NCBI RefSeq assembly: GCF_014217335.1
Contig: NZ_CP060092.1
Location: 4,309,501 to 4,373,500 of the forward strand
DNA: 64,000 bases
DNA from: Teredinibacter purpureus
GTDB taxonomy: Bacteria > Pseudomonadota > Gammaproteobacteria > Pseudomonadales > Cellvibrionaceae
Direction: 5' to 3'
The position numbers were made by a program, and so were the translations under genes. Shown here one piece after another: positions 48,813-57,999 of this stretch. Under the pieces are notes generated by a model that saw only the letters and a program-made list of their open reading frames with translations, did not search any database and was not told where the DNA came from. Position 1 is the first letter of the stretch, and every line of letters starts with the position of its first letter.

Positions 48813-49508
48813 ATGTCCCGTCATATCGCCATAGTAGAAGATGAAGAAGCCATTGCCGCGAATTACCGCGATGCGTTACAGCGCCATGGCTATAAAGTCT
48901 CTCACTACAGCAGCCGCCCCGAAGCCTCAGAGGCTTTTAGTGCGCGCCTGCCAGATTTGGCGATTATTGATGTGGGTTTGGGTGATGAAATTGAAGGGGG
49001 GTTTGAATTGTGTCGAGACTTACGTAGCCGAGCGCCGGAATTACCCATAATATTCCTCACCGCTCGCGATAGCGAGTTTGACGTTGTCTCAGGCCTACGA
49101 CTAGGCGCCGATGACTACCTCACTAAAGATATCAGCCAACCCCATATGCTTGCACGCATTACAGCGCTCTTCCGTCGCATAGACGCCCTGCAGCAACCGG
49201 TCATCGCCGAAAAAGAATTAGTACGCGGTAAACTCACTCTCAACATGGACAGAATGACCGCCCAGTGGCTAGGCAATATGGTCGACCTAACCGTTACCGA
49301 ACTCTGGATTGTTAACGCGCTTGTACAACATCCCGGGCATGTAAAAAACCGACAACAACTTATGGATGCCGCTAACGTCGTGCTCGACGACAATACCATT
49401 ACATCCCATATCAAACGCATTCGTAAAAAATTTAAAGAACACGACAACAGTTTTGATTGCATTCAAACCGCTTACGGCATGGGTTATCGCTGGCTAAGTG
49501 GTCACTAA
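48813..49508 (+). CDS. OmpR-type response regulator, possibly of the dedicated sortase system type
   Basis: 231 residues: receiver domain with acidic DEE cluster, phospho-acceptor Asp53 (LAIIDVGLGD), conserved Thr and Lys (IFLTARD, YLTKD), and a C-terminal winged helix (residues 130-230, ITSHIKRIRKKFKEHD). AAGG lies before the ATG. The sequence around EIEGGFELCRDLRSRAPELP and LTARDSEFDVVSGLRLGADD reminds me of regulators grouped as the proteobacterial dedicated sortase system, but no sortase or LPXTG target is in the window. It is followed 15 bases later by its kinase. Confidence 0.9.
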   Translation: MSRHIAIVEDEEAIAANYRDALQRHGYKVSHYSSRPEASEAFSARLPDLAIIDVGLGDEIEGGFELCRDLRSRAPELPIIFLTARDSEFDVVSGLRLGADDYLTKDISQPHMLARITALFRRIDALQQPVIAEKELVRGKLTLNMDRMTAQWLGNMVDLTVTELWIVNALVQHPGHVKNRQQLMDAANVVLDDNTITSHIKRIRKKFKEHDNSFDCIQTAYGMGYRWLSGH

Positions 49509-49523
49509 TCGACACGACTATCA

Positions 49524-51671
49524 ATGAAACTGCGCAAACAGTTATGGGTTGTCAGCCTCATTACACTCACTCTACCGTGGGTGGGCTGCCAATATATTCG
49601 AGAAATGGAAAACACACTGCGCCAAGGCCAAACCGAAGCCTTAGGCGCAACCGCCCAAGCGGTGGCCGCGCGCCTAGGCAGCGACCCTCAAACCGTAGCA
49701 AGCTTAACTCAGCTTAACCCTCCTTCCGGCAGCGTCCCTTTATACGCTCACCGCTTACTGTCTGCCCCTATTATCGATGCCTACAATGACGAGTGGCTTG
49801 CGCAGTTTTACAGCCTTCAGATTTTACGGGGCGATACGGGTAACAGTGGGGCCAAAATAATAGCGGGCACAGGGCCCAACACGGAAAATGCACGATTATT
49901 TTTATTTATTCAAGTAAACGATCAAGAACGCCACTATTTTGACCCAACATTACCCTCCCCCTTACACAGTGACCACATTCTTCTCCATATTCAGCCCTCC
50001 ACCACGGGCACGACTCAGTATCAACCGCTTGTTATTTACGCTACAGGTCCCGGCGACTTACAAACCGCGTGGCTGCGAGACGACGGCACTCTAGAGCGTG
50101 ACTTCTGGGTTAGCGGCATATCCTCCGAATGGCGAGCAGGCTACCAACTGGAATTAAGTATCCCCCTAAGCTGGGCGGAAAAAGGCGTGGGCATTGAAGT
50201 ATTCGACGCAGGAAAGCACAACACCCATCGACTTGAACGCATTGCTAGCAATCTCAGCCGAAAAAATACGGTCCCGCCACTGATAAACCAATCAGCAACA
50301 CTGTCTCGCGAACTCGACATTTTCACCCGTAACGGTATACAACTGCACATTGCCAGCCGTGGAGGCCGGCCTATCGCCACGGCGGGCAGCCTTTCAACCA
50401 ACGCCAGCCATCAATTAAATAACCGGCACTCATTTATCAACTGGTTCTATCGCACCGCACTAGGCACCGTAGGCTTACCCCAGCTGGGCGATAGTCGTGC
50501 TACAGGGCTTCTCGATACCCCCGAAATCTATCAGTCTCTTGGCGCTTCGCCTGCGCGCAATGGCGTCTCGCCACAAGGCTGGTACCAACACGGAACACAT
50601 AAACTCGCCCGTGTTACAGCACCTATTTTCAATTTGAGCCAAAATGACTTACGCGACCACGGAGACATTAACGCCTCCAGCGCGAATATTCCTATCGCAG
50701 TTGTTGTCGCAGACCAGAGCGCCGATGGCCTCGCAAGCTTAACCAGTTCGGCCTTCTATAGGTTATTGTTTTACTCTCTCATCGTGACCTTCGCCGCTAG
50801 CTTAAGTTTAATACTGTACGCCTCCTGGCTATCTCTGCGCATTCGCCGCCTAAGCCTTGCCGCTGCCAACGCCATCTCAGATAGCGGTAAAATTGTAGAT
50901 GAATTCCCCGTGTTTAAAAGCCAGGACGAACTAGGGGATCTTTCACGCAATTACGCCACACTGCTCATGCGCTTACGCGAATACACCAACTATTTACGCT
51001 CACTGTCGAGTAAACTCTCTCACGAACTGCGCACCCCTTTGGCCATCGTAAAATCATCGCTGGAAAACCTCGAGCATGAACCGCTTTCACCTCAAGCCAC
51101 AACCTATGCCGAACGGGCCAAGGAAGGCACCAACAGGCTTTCTAACATACTCAATGCTATGAGTGCCGCTAGCCGCGTAGAACAAGCCATAGGCGCGGCA
51201 GAGCTCGAAACCATCCCTTGTGATGAACTACTGGGCAACCTAAAAGGTGCCTATGAGGATGTATACCGACAAGCAACATTCAAACTGAATATTCGCCACG
51301 ACGAAGGGCCACTTAAACTGCTAGCCTCCGGAGAATTACTCGTACAAATGTTCGACAAGCTCGTCGATAACGCCGCTGATTTTTGCCCAAAAAACGGGAA
51401 AATTGAACTGGGCCTATATCGACAACGTAACGATATTGTCTTTACGGTTCATAATGAAGGCCCCCCACTCCCTAAACATATGCATGGCCAACTGTTCGAT
51501 TCGATGGTATCCGTACGAGATAAACCCACTAAACCAGACAATGGCCAACATTTAGGCCTAGGCTTATATATTGTGCGCTTAATAGCCGATTTTCACCGCG
51601 GAGAGGTTCAATGCTACAACTTACCCCATAACAGCGGCGTTATGTTCGAAGTACGGCTCCCAATCACTTGA
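49524..51671 (+). CDS. Sensor histidine kinase with large extracytoplasmic CBM9-like domain
   Basis: 715 residues. A membrane segment near the N-terminus (about 8-23), a long periplasmic region (24-410), a second membrane helix near 415-435, HAMP-like linker, H-box SHELRTP with His500, N-box DKLVDNAADF, and G-boxes ending HLGLGLYIVRLIADF. The periplasmic part contains IIDAYNDEW and, later, ARLFLFIQVNDQERHYFDP followed by HILLHI, a pattern like CBM9/DOMON sugar-binding folds. That would suit a sensor of extracellular glycans or surface material. The partner regulator is encoded just upstream. Fold assignment is by eye. Confidence 0.88.
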   Translation: MKLRKQLWVVSLITLTLPWVGCQYIREMENTLRQGQTEALGATAQAVAARLGSDPQTVASLTQLNPPSGSVPLYAHRLLSAPIIDAYNDEWLAQFYSLQILRGDTGNSGAKIIAGTGPNTENARLFLFIQVNDQERHYFDPTLPSPLHSDHILLHIQPSTTGTTQYQPLVIYATGPGDLQTAWLRDDGTLERDFWVSGISSEWRAGYQLELSIPLSWAEKGVGIEVFDAGKHNTHRLERIASNLSRKNTVPPLINQSATLSRELDIFTRNGIQLHIASRGGRPIATAGSLSTNASHQLNNRHSFINWFYRTALGTVGLPQLGDSRATGLLDTPEIYQSLGASPARNGVSPQGWYQHGTHKLARVTAPIFNLSQNDLRDHGDINASSANIPIAVVVADQSADGLASLTSSAFYRLLFYSLIVTFAASLSLILYASWLSLRIRRLSLAAANAISDSGKIVDEFPVFKSQDELGDLSRNYATLLMRLREYTNYLRSLSSKLSHELRTPLAIVKSSLENLEHEPLSPQATTYAERAKEGTNRLSNILNAMSAASRVEQAIGAAELETIPCDELLGNLKGAYEDVYRQATFKLNIRHDEGPLKLLASGELLVQMFDKLVDNAADFCPKNGKIELGLYRQRNDIVFTVHNEGPPLPKHMHGQLFDSMVSVRDKPTKPDNGQHLGLGLYIVRLIADFHRGEVQCYNLPHNSGVMFEVRLPIT

Positions 51672-51786
51672 CATTAATCGGCAAACACGGATAATACCGC
51701 GTCCTCAAACCGCACCTATCCTATTGTTAGTCGCGGCTTGAAACCAGAATTCACTTTACTAAAACAGATTTTACAGGAGCAAACCG

Positions 51787-52053
51787 GTGGCAAATTCACC
51801 CCAAGCAAAGAAACGCGCCCGTCAAAACGATAAGGCACGTATTCACAACGCTAGCTTGCGCTCCATGGTTCGCACCTATCTTAAGAAAGTTGTTGCGGCG
51901 ATTGAAGCAGGCGACGCAGAAGCAGCACAAGCAGCATACACTGCAGCTGTTCCAGTGATCGACCGTATGGCTGACAAAGGCATTATCCACAAGAACAAAG
52001 CTGCTCGTCATAAGAGCCGCCTTAATGCACAGGTTAAAGCTCTGGCTGCATAA
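51787..52053 (+). CDS. rpsT: 30S ribosomal protein S20
   Basis: 88-residue basic protein of the small subunit. Start is GTG, with AGGAG seven bases before it. [13 protein letters not shown] at the N-terminus and the helical Lys/Arg-rich body are diagnostic. S20 is known to control its own translation in E. coli, where the start codon is non-ATG too (UUG). A terminator follows 30 bases after the stop. Confidence 0.97.
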   Translation: MANSPQAKKRARQNDKARIHNASLRSMVRTYLKKVVAAIEAGDAEAAQAAYTAAVPVIDRMADKGIIHKNKAARHKSRLNAQVKALAA

Positions 52054-52078
52054 GCCTTTCGCTCATCAACCTAGCATC

Positions 52079-52108
52079 AAAAAAGGCCGACTATATGTCG
52101 GCTTTTTT
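52079..52108 (+). terminator. Terminator after rpsT
   Basis: GCCGAC (52086-52091) with GTCGGC (52097-52102), five-base loop, preceded by A6 and followed by T6. Confidence 0.9.
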
Positions 52109-52210
52109 ATTGACTAATAAATAGTCACTAGCAAACAAAACGCAAACCTATTAACAACCTCTAGGCGCCCCTCAATCTAGCCAACACCTCAAACACTGCG
52201 CTGCGGCCAA

Positions 52211-53260
52211 TCACACAAACTGCTTTAGCACACTCAACAATCGCTCTGTCTGCCCCAGCGTTCCCAGCGTTATTCTCAATCCCACTTTGTCGCCATAAGC
52301 TTTTGGCCTAACCAAAATACCGGCAGCTTGCAAACCTTGCTCTACCACGTGCGCATCCGCAAAAAACGCCCAGAGATAATTACCCCCACTCGGCCAGTAA
52401 ACAACTTTTTGCTCATCTAAATACCGCTCTAATAGAGGTTTAGACTCTTGCATAACCTCCTCCACATAGCTTTCGATACCCTCCAGGTTATCGAGGCCAG
52501 CACGAATAGCCACAATTGCCATTTGATTAATATCGTAGGGCCCACGCACATTTAAAAGCGCTCGAATATTGTCGGCTTCAGCGATAACGTAACCAAGACG
52601 AAGCGACGGCAAGCCCCATGTCTTTGAGAAGGTGCGAGTAATCACTATATTGGGATAAAGCTTTACAACATCGGCGACGGTCACCGATGTGTACTCGAAA
52701 TAACACTCGTCGACCAATATCACAGCATGAGGAGCCGCTTTGGCGAGCGTGCATATATCGTCACGTGGCACTACGGTACCGCAAGGGTTATTCGGGTTAG
52801 AAACCACAATAACCCGCGTTCTATCGGTAATTGCAGCCAGCACTTGCGCCAAAGGATAACCTTTTTCACGCGTATACTGCGGTTGGATTATTTTCAAATT
52901 TTCAATGCGTGCGCACTGGGTGTACATAGCAAAACTAGGGCCCGGAATAATAGCTTCATCGCCCTCCCTGCTCGCCGCACGAATAATTAAATCAATCCCT
53001 TGATCGGAGCCATTTGTAATCATCACCTGATCAGCACCTACCTTTGCGTAGGCCGCTATTCGCTCGGTAATATCACCGTAGGCAGGGTACATCTGCAAGC
53101 GGCCATCATTCACGTAATCCACTAACGCCTGCCGAATCGCCTCACCAACAGGCAAGGTGCGCTCATTAAAATCGAGCAACACATGCTGCTTAGGGTCGCG
53201 TCCATCCAACGGTGGCTTGTAGGCGCTCATGCGATCAATATGGTCTTTGAAGATGGACAT
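52211..53260 (-). CDS. hisC: Histidinol-phosphate aminotransferase HisC
   Basis: PLP-dependent class II aminotransferase of histidine synthesis. The PLP Lys is in TRTFSKTWGLPSLRLGY. N-terminal FKDHIDRMSAYKPP and the loop VSNPNNPCGT are as expected. Length 349 is normal. Close homologues act on aromatic amino acids or phosphonates and some are isolated, so the exact substrate is not certain. It is the third minus-strand gene after proB but separated from it by a terminator with only 22 bases to the ATG. Confidence 0.88.
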   Translation of the reverse strand: MSIFKDHIDRMSAYKPPLDGRDPKQHVLLDFNERTLPVGEAIRQALVDYVNDGRLQMYPAYGDITERIAAYAKVGADQVMITNGSDQGIDLIIRAASREGDEAIIPGPSFAMYTQCARIENLKIIQPQYTREKGYPLAQVLAAITDRTRVIVVSNPNNPCGTVVPRDDICTLAKAAPHAVILVDECYFEYTSVTVADVVKLYPNIVITRTFSKTWGLPSLRLGYVIAEADNIRALLNVRGPYDINQMAIVAIRAGLDNLEGIESYVEEVMQESKPLLERYLDEQKVVYWPSGGNYLWAFFADAHVVEQGLQAAGILVRPKAYGDKVGLRITLGTLGQTERLLSVLKQFV

Positions 53261-53281
53261 AAAAATAAACTCTCTAAACGT

Positions 53282-53306
53282 AAAAAGCCCAGCAAACGCT
53301 GGGCTT
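53282..53306 (-). terminator. Terminator after proB
   Basis: AAGCCCAGC (53285-53293) and GCTGGGCTT (53298-53306) with four-base loop, followed on the minus strand by a T run. It lies directly before hisC. Confidence 0.88.
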
Positions 53307-53342
53307 CGAAGATTACCGCTTTAATGGGTTTTTCGGCAAGCG

Positions 53343-54464
53343 TTATGACAACACTAAATTATCACGATGGATCAACTCATCGAAATCTTTGTAACCCAAT
53401 AAGGTTTCGATGCGCGTTGTAGACTGACCCACAATTTTTCGCGCGTCATCACTACTGTAATTCACCAAGCCTCTCGCTATCTCTTTTCCTTGCTGATCTT
53501 GGCACACCACCATTTCGCCTCGCGTAAAATGCCCGCTCACACTGTTAACACCTACCGGCAGCAAACTTTTACCCTTGTCACGCAATACGGCTACCGCCCC
53601 ATCGTCGAGCACAAGCGTTCCTCTCGACTGCAAATGCCCCGCCAACCACTGTTTGCGCGCACCGATAGGCTGCTGATCCGAGAACAGGAGTGTCCCAAGA
53701 ATTTCGCCATTCGCAACACGAGGTATTACATCCGGCACCTTGCCACCCACAATGATGGTGCTCGCTCCTGAACGAGCCGCCAATCGGGCAGCCCTCACCT
53801 TACTGATCATTCCCCCACGACCTAACGCACCGCCGGAGCTGGCCATTGCATCCAAATCAGGCGATAGCGCTGGCTTTTCAAATACTATTTCAGCTAATGC
53901 ATTTTTACGTGGGTCACAGTCATACATGCCCTTTTGATCCGTTAAAATACACAATACATCCGCTTCAATTAAATTAGCGACCAACGCCGCTAGCGTGTCA
54001 TTATCGCCAAAACGAATTTCGTCGGTCACAACGGTATCGTTCTCATTAATAATGGGAATAACACCCATGTTAATTAATGTACGCAGCGTTGAACGCGCAT
54101 TCAAATACCGCTGACGGCTAGAAAGATCGTCATGATCCAATAAGACTTGCGCCGTCTTCTTCGCGTATTTTTGAAATTCTTGCTCGTAAGCCTGAATTAA
54201 ACTTGCCTGACCTACCGCAGCCGCAGCCTGCTGCTCGTGAATCGCTTTAGGTCGGGTCTTCCAGCCTAGCTTTGTCATACCCGCAGCCACCGCACCCGAT
54301 GACACCAACACAACCTCATATCCTTTTTTCGACAGGGCGGCTATTTGCTCAACCCATCCCGCCATAGCCTCTTGATCGAGACCTCGACCGTTATCGGTCA
54401 GTAAAGCGCTACCAATTTTGATAACCCAACGTCGACTTTGTTTGACTAGCTTTCGTTTGCTCAT
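53343..54464 (-). CDS. proB: Glutamate 5-kinase ProB
   Basis: Phosphorylates glutamate in the first step of proline synthesis. The amino-acid-kinase domain has [10 protein letters not shown] at the N-terminus, [10 protein letters not shown] and GTGGMISK-like [12 protein letters not shown]. The C-terminal PUA domain (about 275-365) is present. Length 373 is usual. GAGAG precedes the ATG. It is next to obgE, the common order rplU-rpmA-obgE-proB. Confidence 0.97.
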   Translation of the reverse strand: MSKRKLVKQSRRWVIKIGSALLTDNGRGLDQEAMAGWVEQIAALSKKGYEVVLVSSGAVAAGMTKLGWKTRPKAIHEQQAAAAVGQASLIQAYEQEFQKYAKKTAQVLLDHDDLSSRQRYLNARSTLRTLINMGVIPIINENDTVVTDEIRFGDNDTLAALVANLIEADVLCILTDQKGMYDCDPRKNALAEIVFEKPALSPDLDAMASSGGALGRGGMISKVRAARLAARSGASTIIVGGKVPDVIPRVANGEILGTLLFSDQQPIGARKQWLAGHLQSRGTLVLDDGAVAVLRDKGKSLLPVGVNSVSGHFTRGEMVVCQDQQGKEIARGLVNYSSDDARKIVGQSTTRIETLLGYKDFDELIHRDNLVLS

Positions 54465-54572
54465 CGCTCTCTTCGTTCGTTATTTATCAGGTTATTACCG
54501 GGAGTGAACCTGACAATTTATCGCAGCAGTATTCACCCAATTTATCGCGTGAATATTGAAAGTTGGAGAAAT

Positions 54573-55775
<1,203 letters not shown>

Positions 55776-55892
55776 TTAAATCTGTTCCTGTTATTTCTAA
55801 TACTGCACGAATGAGGGGGACATTCTCGAGCATCACAACGGGAGCAACATTACTCCACTGCTATCTCTAACATACTTACTGACACTACAAAC

Positions 55893-55927
55893 AAAAAAGC
55901 CCCACTACACAGTGTAGCGGGGCTTTT
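55893..55927 (-). terminator. Terminator after rplU-rpmA
   Basis: GCCCC (55899-55903) with GGGGC (55919-55923), and CTACAC with GTGTAG inside. Flanking A and T runs allow termination on both strands. It lies 22 bases past the rpmA stop and precedes obgE. Confidence 0.88.
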
Positions 55928-55948
55928 AAAGCTTTGATAAAACCGAGA

Positions 55949-56206
55949 TTAAGCAGCTACGATGCTAACAAATCTACGATTTTTAGGGCCTTTAACCGCA
56001 AACTTCACTTCGCCATCAGTTTTAGCGAACAAAGTGTGATCTTTACCCATACCTACGTTCTCTCCACCGTGAAACTTAGTTCCACGCTGACGAACTAGAA
56101 TATTTCCAGCTTTAACTACTTGGCCGCCGAACAATTTCACGCCTAAGCGTTTACTCTCGGAATCGCGACCGTTACGAGTACTACCACCAGCTTTTTTATG
56201 AGCCAT
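55949..56206 (-). CDS. rpmA: 50S ribosomal protein L27
   Basis: 85 residues starting [16 protein letters not shown], the unmistakable L27 N-terminus that reaches the peptidyl-transferase centre. AGGAGAG lies just before the ATG. It is 13 bases after rplU in the same operon. Confidence 0.98.
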   Translation of the reverse strand: MAHKKAGGSTRNGRDSESKRLGVKLFGGQVVKAGNILVRQRGTKFHGGENVGMGKDHTLFAKTDGEVKFAVKGPKNRRFVSIVAA

Positions 56207-56219
56207 GATTCTCTCCTAA

Positions 56220-56531
56220 TTAACCTTTAATTCCAGTGATCTTAACTTCTGTATACCACTGACGATGACCTTGACGCTTCATAGAATGCTTACGACGACG
56301 GAATTTGATAATAGTTACCTTATCCGCACGACCGTGATTTAACACCTCGGCAGTCACTTTAGCGCCTTCAACAACTGGAGTTCCGATTTTAACGTCGTCT
56401 CCGCTGCCCACCAGCAAAACCTGATCGAAATCAATGGTCTCGCCAGTAGCCACTTCAATTTTCTCTAGACGAAGTACTTCGCCCTCTTCCACACGGTGCT
56501 GTTTACCACCGGCAGCAATAACTGCGTACAT
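56220..56531 (-). CDS. rplU: 50S ribosomal protein L21
   Basis: 103 residues with [18 protein letters not shown] at the start and [16 protein letters not shown] near the C-terminus, both diagnostic of L21. It heads the rplU-rpmA operon. A good promoter lies at 56681-56709, giving an mRNA leader of roughly 140 bases that may be involved in ribosomal-protein feedback. Confidence 0.98.
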   Translation of the reverse strand: MYAVIAAGGKQHRVEEGEVLRLEKIEVATGETIDFDQVLLVGSGDDVKIGTPVVEGAKVTAEVLNHGRADKVTIIKFRRRKHSMKRQGHRQWYTEVKITGIKG

Positions 56532-56855
56532 AACTGTGCTCCAGTTTTGGATTGGACGACACGAAGTAGGTAATAGCCCTATGGACCTAACCTTTCAAAC
56601 CATCACCATTAGTGGCGATAAGCACAAAACTTGCATCGTTTAACGTATTAAACCTGCAGCCTAGACATACAGGGGCGCGCATTGTACTTTATGGTTAAAT
56701 TCAAAGCAATCGTCATCGTAGTATTATCATGATCCAATATTCCGTATAATGCGCCCCCGAAACGGGGAGTCTACCGAATTCGAAAGTCGCCAGGAAAAAA
56801 GAAGAGCTGTCTTGGTCCACCCGTCCCACGAGATGAACTACAGGAAACTATAGAT
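56532..56855. other. Divergent promoter region between rplU and fba
   Basis: 324 bases, no gene. It holds the rplU promoter on minus and a perfect -10 TATAAT at 56745-56750 on plus for fba (its -35 is weak). The two start regions are about 60 bases apart, back to back. Confidence 0.6.
56681..56709 (-). promoter_or_regulatory. Sigma-70 promoter of rplU-rpmA
   Basis: On the minus strand TTGCTT (56709-56704), a 17-base spacer and TACAAT (56686-56681), followed by a GC-rich start region. Spacing and both hexamers fit the consensus well. Confidence 0.7.
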
Positions 56856-57932
56856 ATGTCCAAAATTTTAGATGCAGTAAAACCCGGCGTTGCTACTGGC
56901 GACGATGTTCAGAAAATTTTTGAGATTGCCAAAGCCAACAGTTTCGCCCTACCTGCAGTTAACTGCGTTGGTACAGATTCTGTTAACGCGGTGCTAGAAA
57001 CTGCAGCCAAAGTAAAATCTCCTGTTGTAGTTCAGTTCTCCAATGGCGGCGCCGCGTTCTTCGCGGGCAAAGGCTTGAAACTTGAAGGGCAACAAGCGCA
57101 AATTTTAGGGGCCATTGCAGGCGCCAAGCATGTACACCAAATGGCTGAAGCCTACGGCGTTCCTGTTATTCTTCATACCGACCACGCGGCTAAGAAGCTT
57201 CTACCGTGGATCGATGGCCTGCTAGATGCCGGTGAACAGCACTTTGCAGAAACGGGCAAGCCGCTATTCTCTTCACACATGATTGACCTTTCTGAAGAGA
57301 GCCTTGAAGAAAATATTGGGACATGTGCCAAGTACCTCGAGCGCATGAGCAAAATAGGCATGACCTTAGAAATTGAATTGGGCTGCACCGGCGGGGAAGA
57401 AGACGGCGTTGACAACTCCGATATGGACAGCTCATTGCTTTACACCCAGCCAGAAGACGTTGCATACGCCTATACGACGTTAAACGCAGTAAGCCCACGC
57501 TTTACCATTGCGGCTTCTTTTGGCAACGTGCACGGCGTATACAAGCCTGGCAACGTTAAGCTAACACCAGCCATACTTGATAACTCACAAAAGCATGTGT
57601 CAGAGAAGTTCGGTTTAGCTGACAACAGCTTAAACTTTGTTTTCCATGGCGGTTCGGGTTCTTCTCAAGCCGAAATTACCGAGTCTATTGGCTACGGTGT
57701 TATCAAAATGAATATCGATACTGATACTCAATGGGCGACGTGGGAAGGAATCAAAAACTACTACACGGGCAATGAAGGCTTCTTGCAGGCCCAAATTGGT
57801 AACCCAGAAGGCGACGACAAGCCAAACAAAAAGTACTACGACCCACGTGTTTGGTTGCGTGCAGGCCAAGCATCAATGGTTACACGCCTAGAGCAAGCCT
57901 TTAACGACCTTAACGCTGTAAACGTACTTTAA
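56856..57932 (+). CDS. fba: Class II fructose-bisphosphate aldolase
   Basis: Zinc-dependent glycolytic/gluconeogenic aldolase of the longer, E. coli type (358 residues). The zinc motif VILHTDHAAKK, LEIELGCTGGEEDGVDN and FVFHGGSGSS are visible. CAGGAAAC precedes the ATG and a perfect TATAAT lies about 105 bases upstream. It stands alone and ends in a strong terminator. Confidence 0.97.
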   Translation: MSKILDAVKPGVATGDDVQKIFEIAKANSFALPAVNCVGTDSVNAVLETAAKVKSPVVVQFSNGGAAFFAGKGLKLEGQQAQILGAIAGAKHVHQMAEAYGVPVILHTDHAAKKLLPWIDGLLDAGEQHFAETGKPLFSSHMIDLSEESLEENIGTCAKYLERMSKIGMTLEIELGCTGGEEDGVDNSDMDSSLLYTQPEDVAYAYTTLNAVSPRFTIAASFGNVHGVYKPGNVKLTPAILDNSQKHVSEKFGLADNSLNFVFHGGSGSSQAEITESIGYGVIKMNIDTDTQWATWEGIKNYYTGNEGFLQAQIGNPEGDDKPNKKYYDPRVWLRAGQASMVTRLEQAFNDLNAVNVL

Positions 57933-57960
57933 GCTTCGCGTTAAAACCTTAAGACTGATT

Positions 57961-57986
57961 AAGCCCGCTACTTAGCGGGCTTTTTT
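57961..57986 (+). terminator. Terminator after fba
   Basis: AAGCCCGC (57961-57968) with GCGGGCTT (57975-57982), six-base loop, then T4. It lies between the convergent fba and DUF748 genes. Confidence 0.9.
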
Positions 57987-57999
57987 GTGCCTTATGGCT

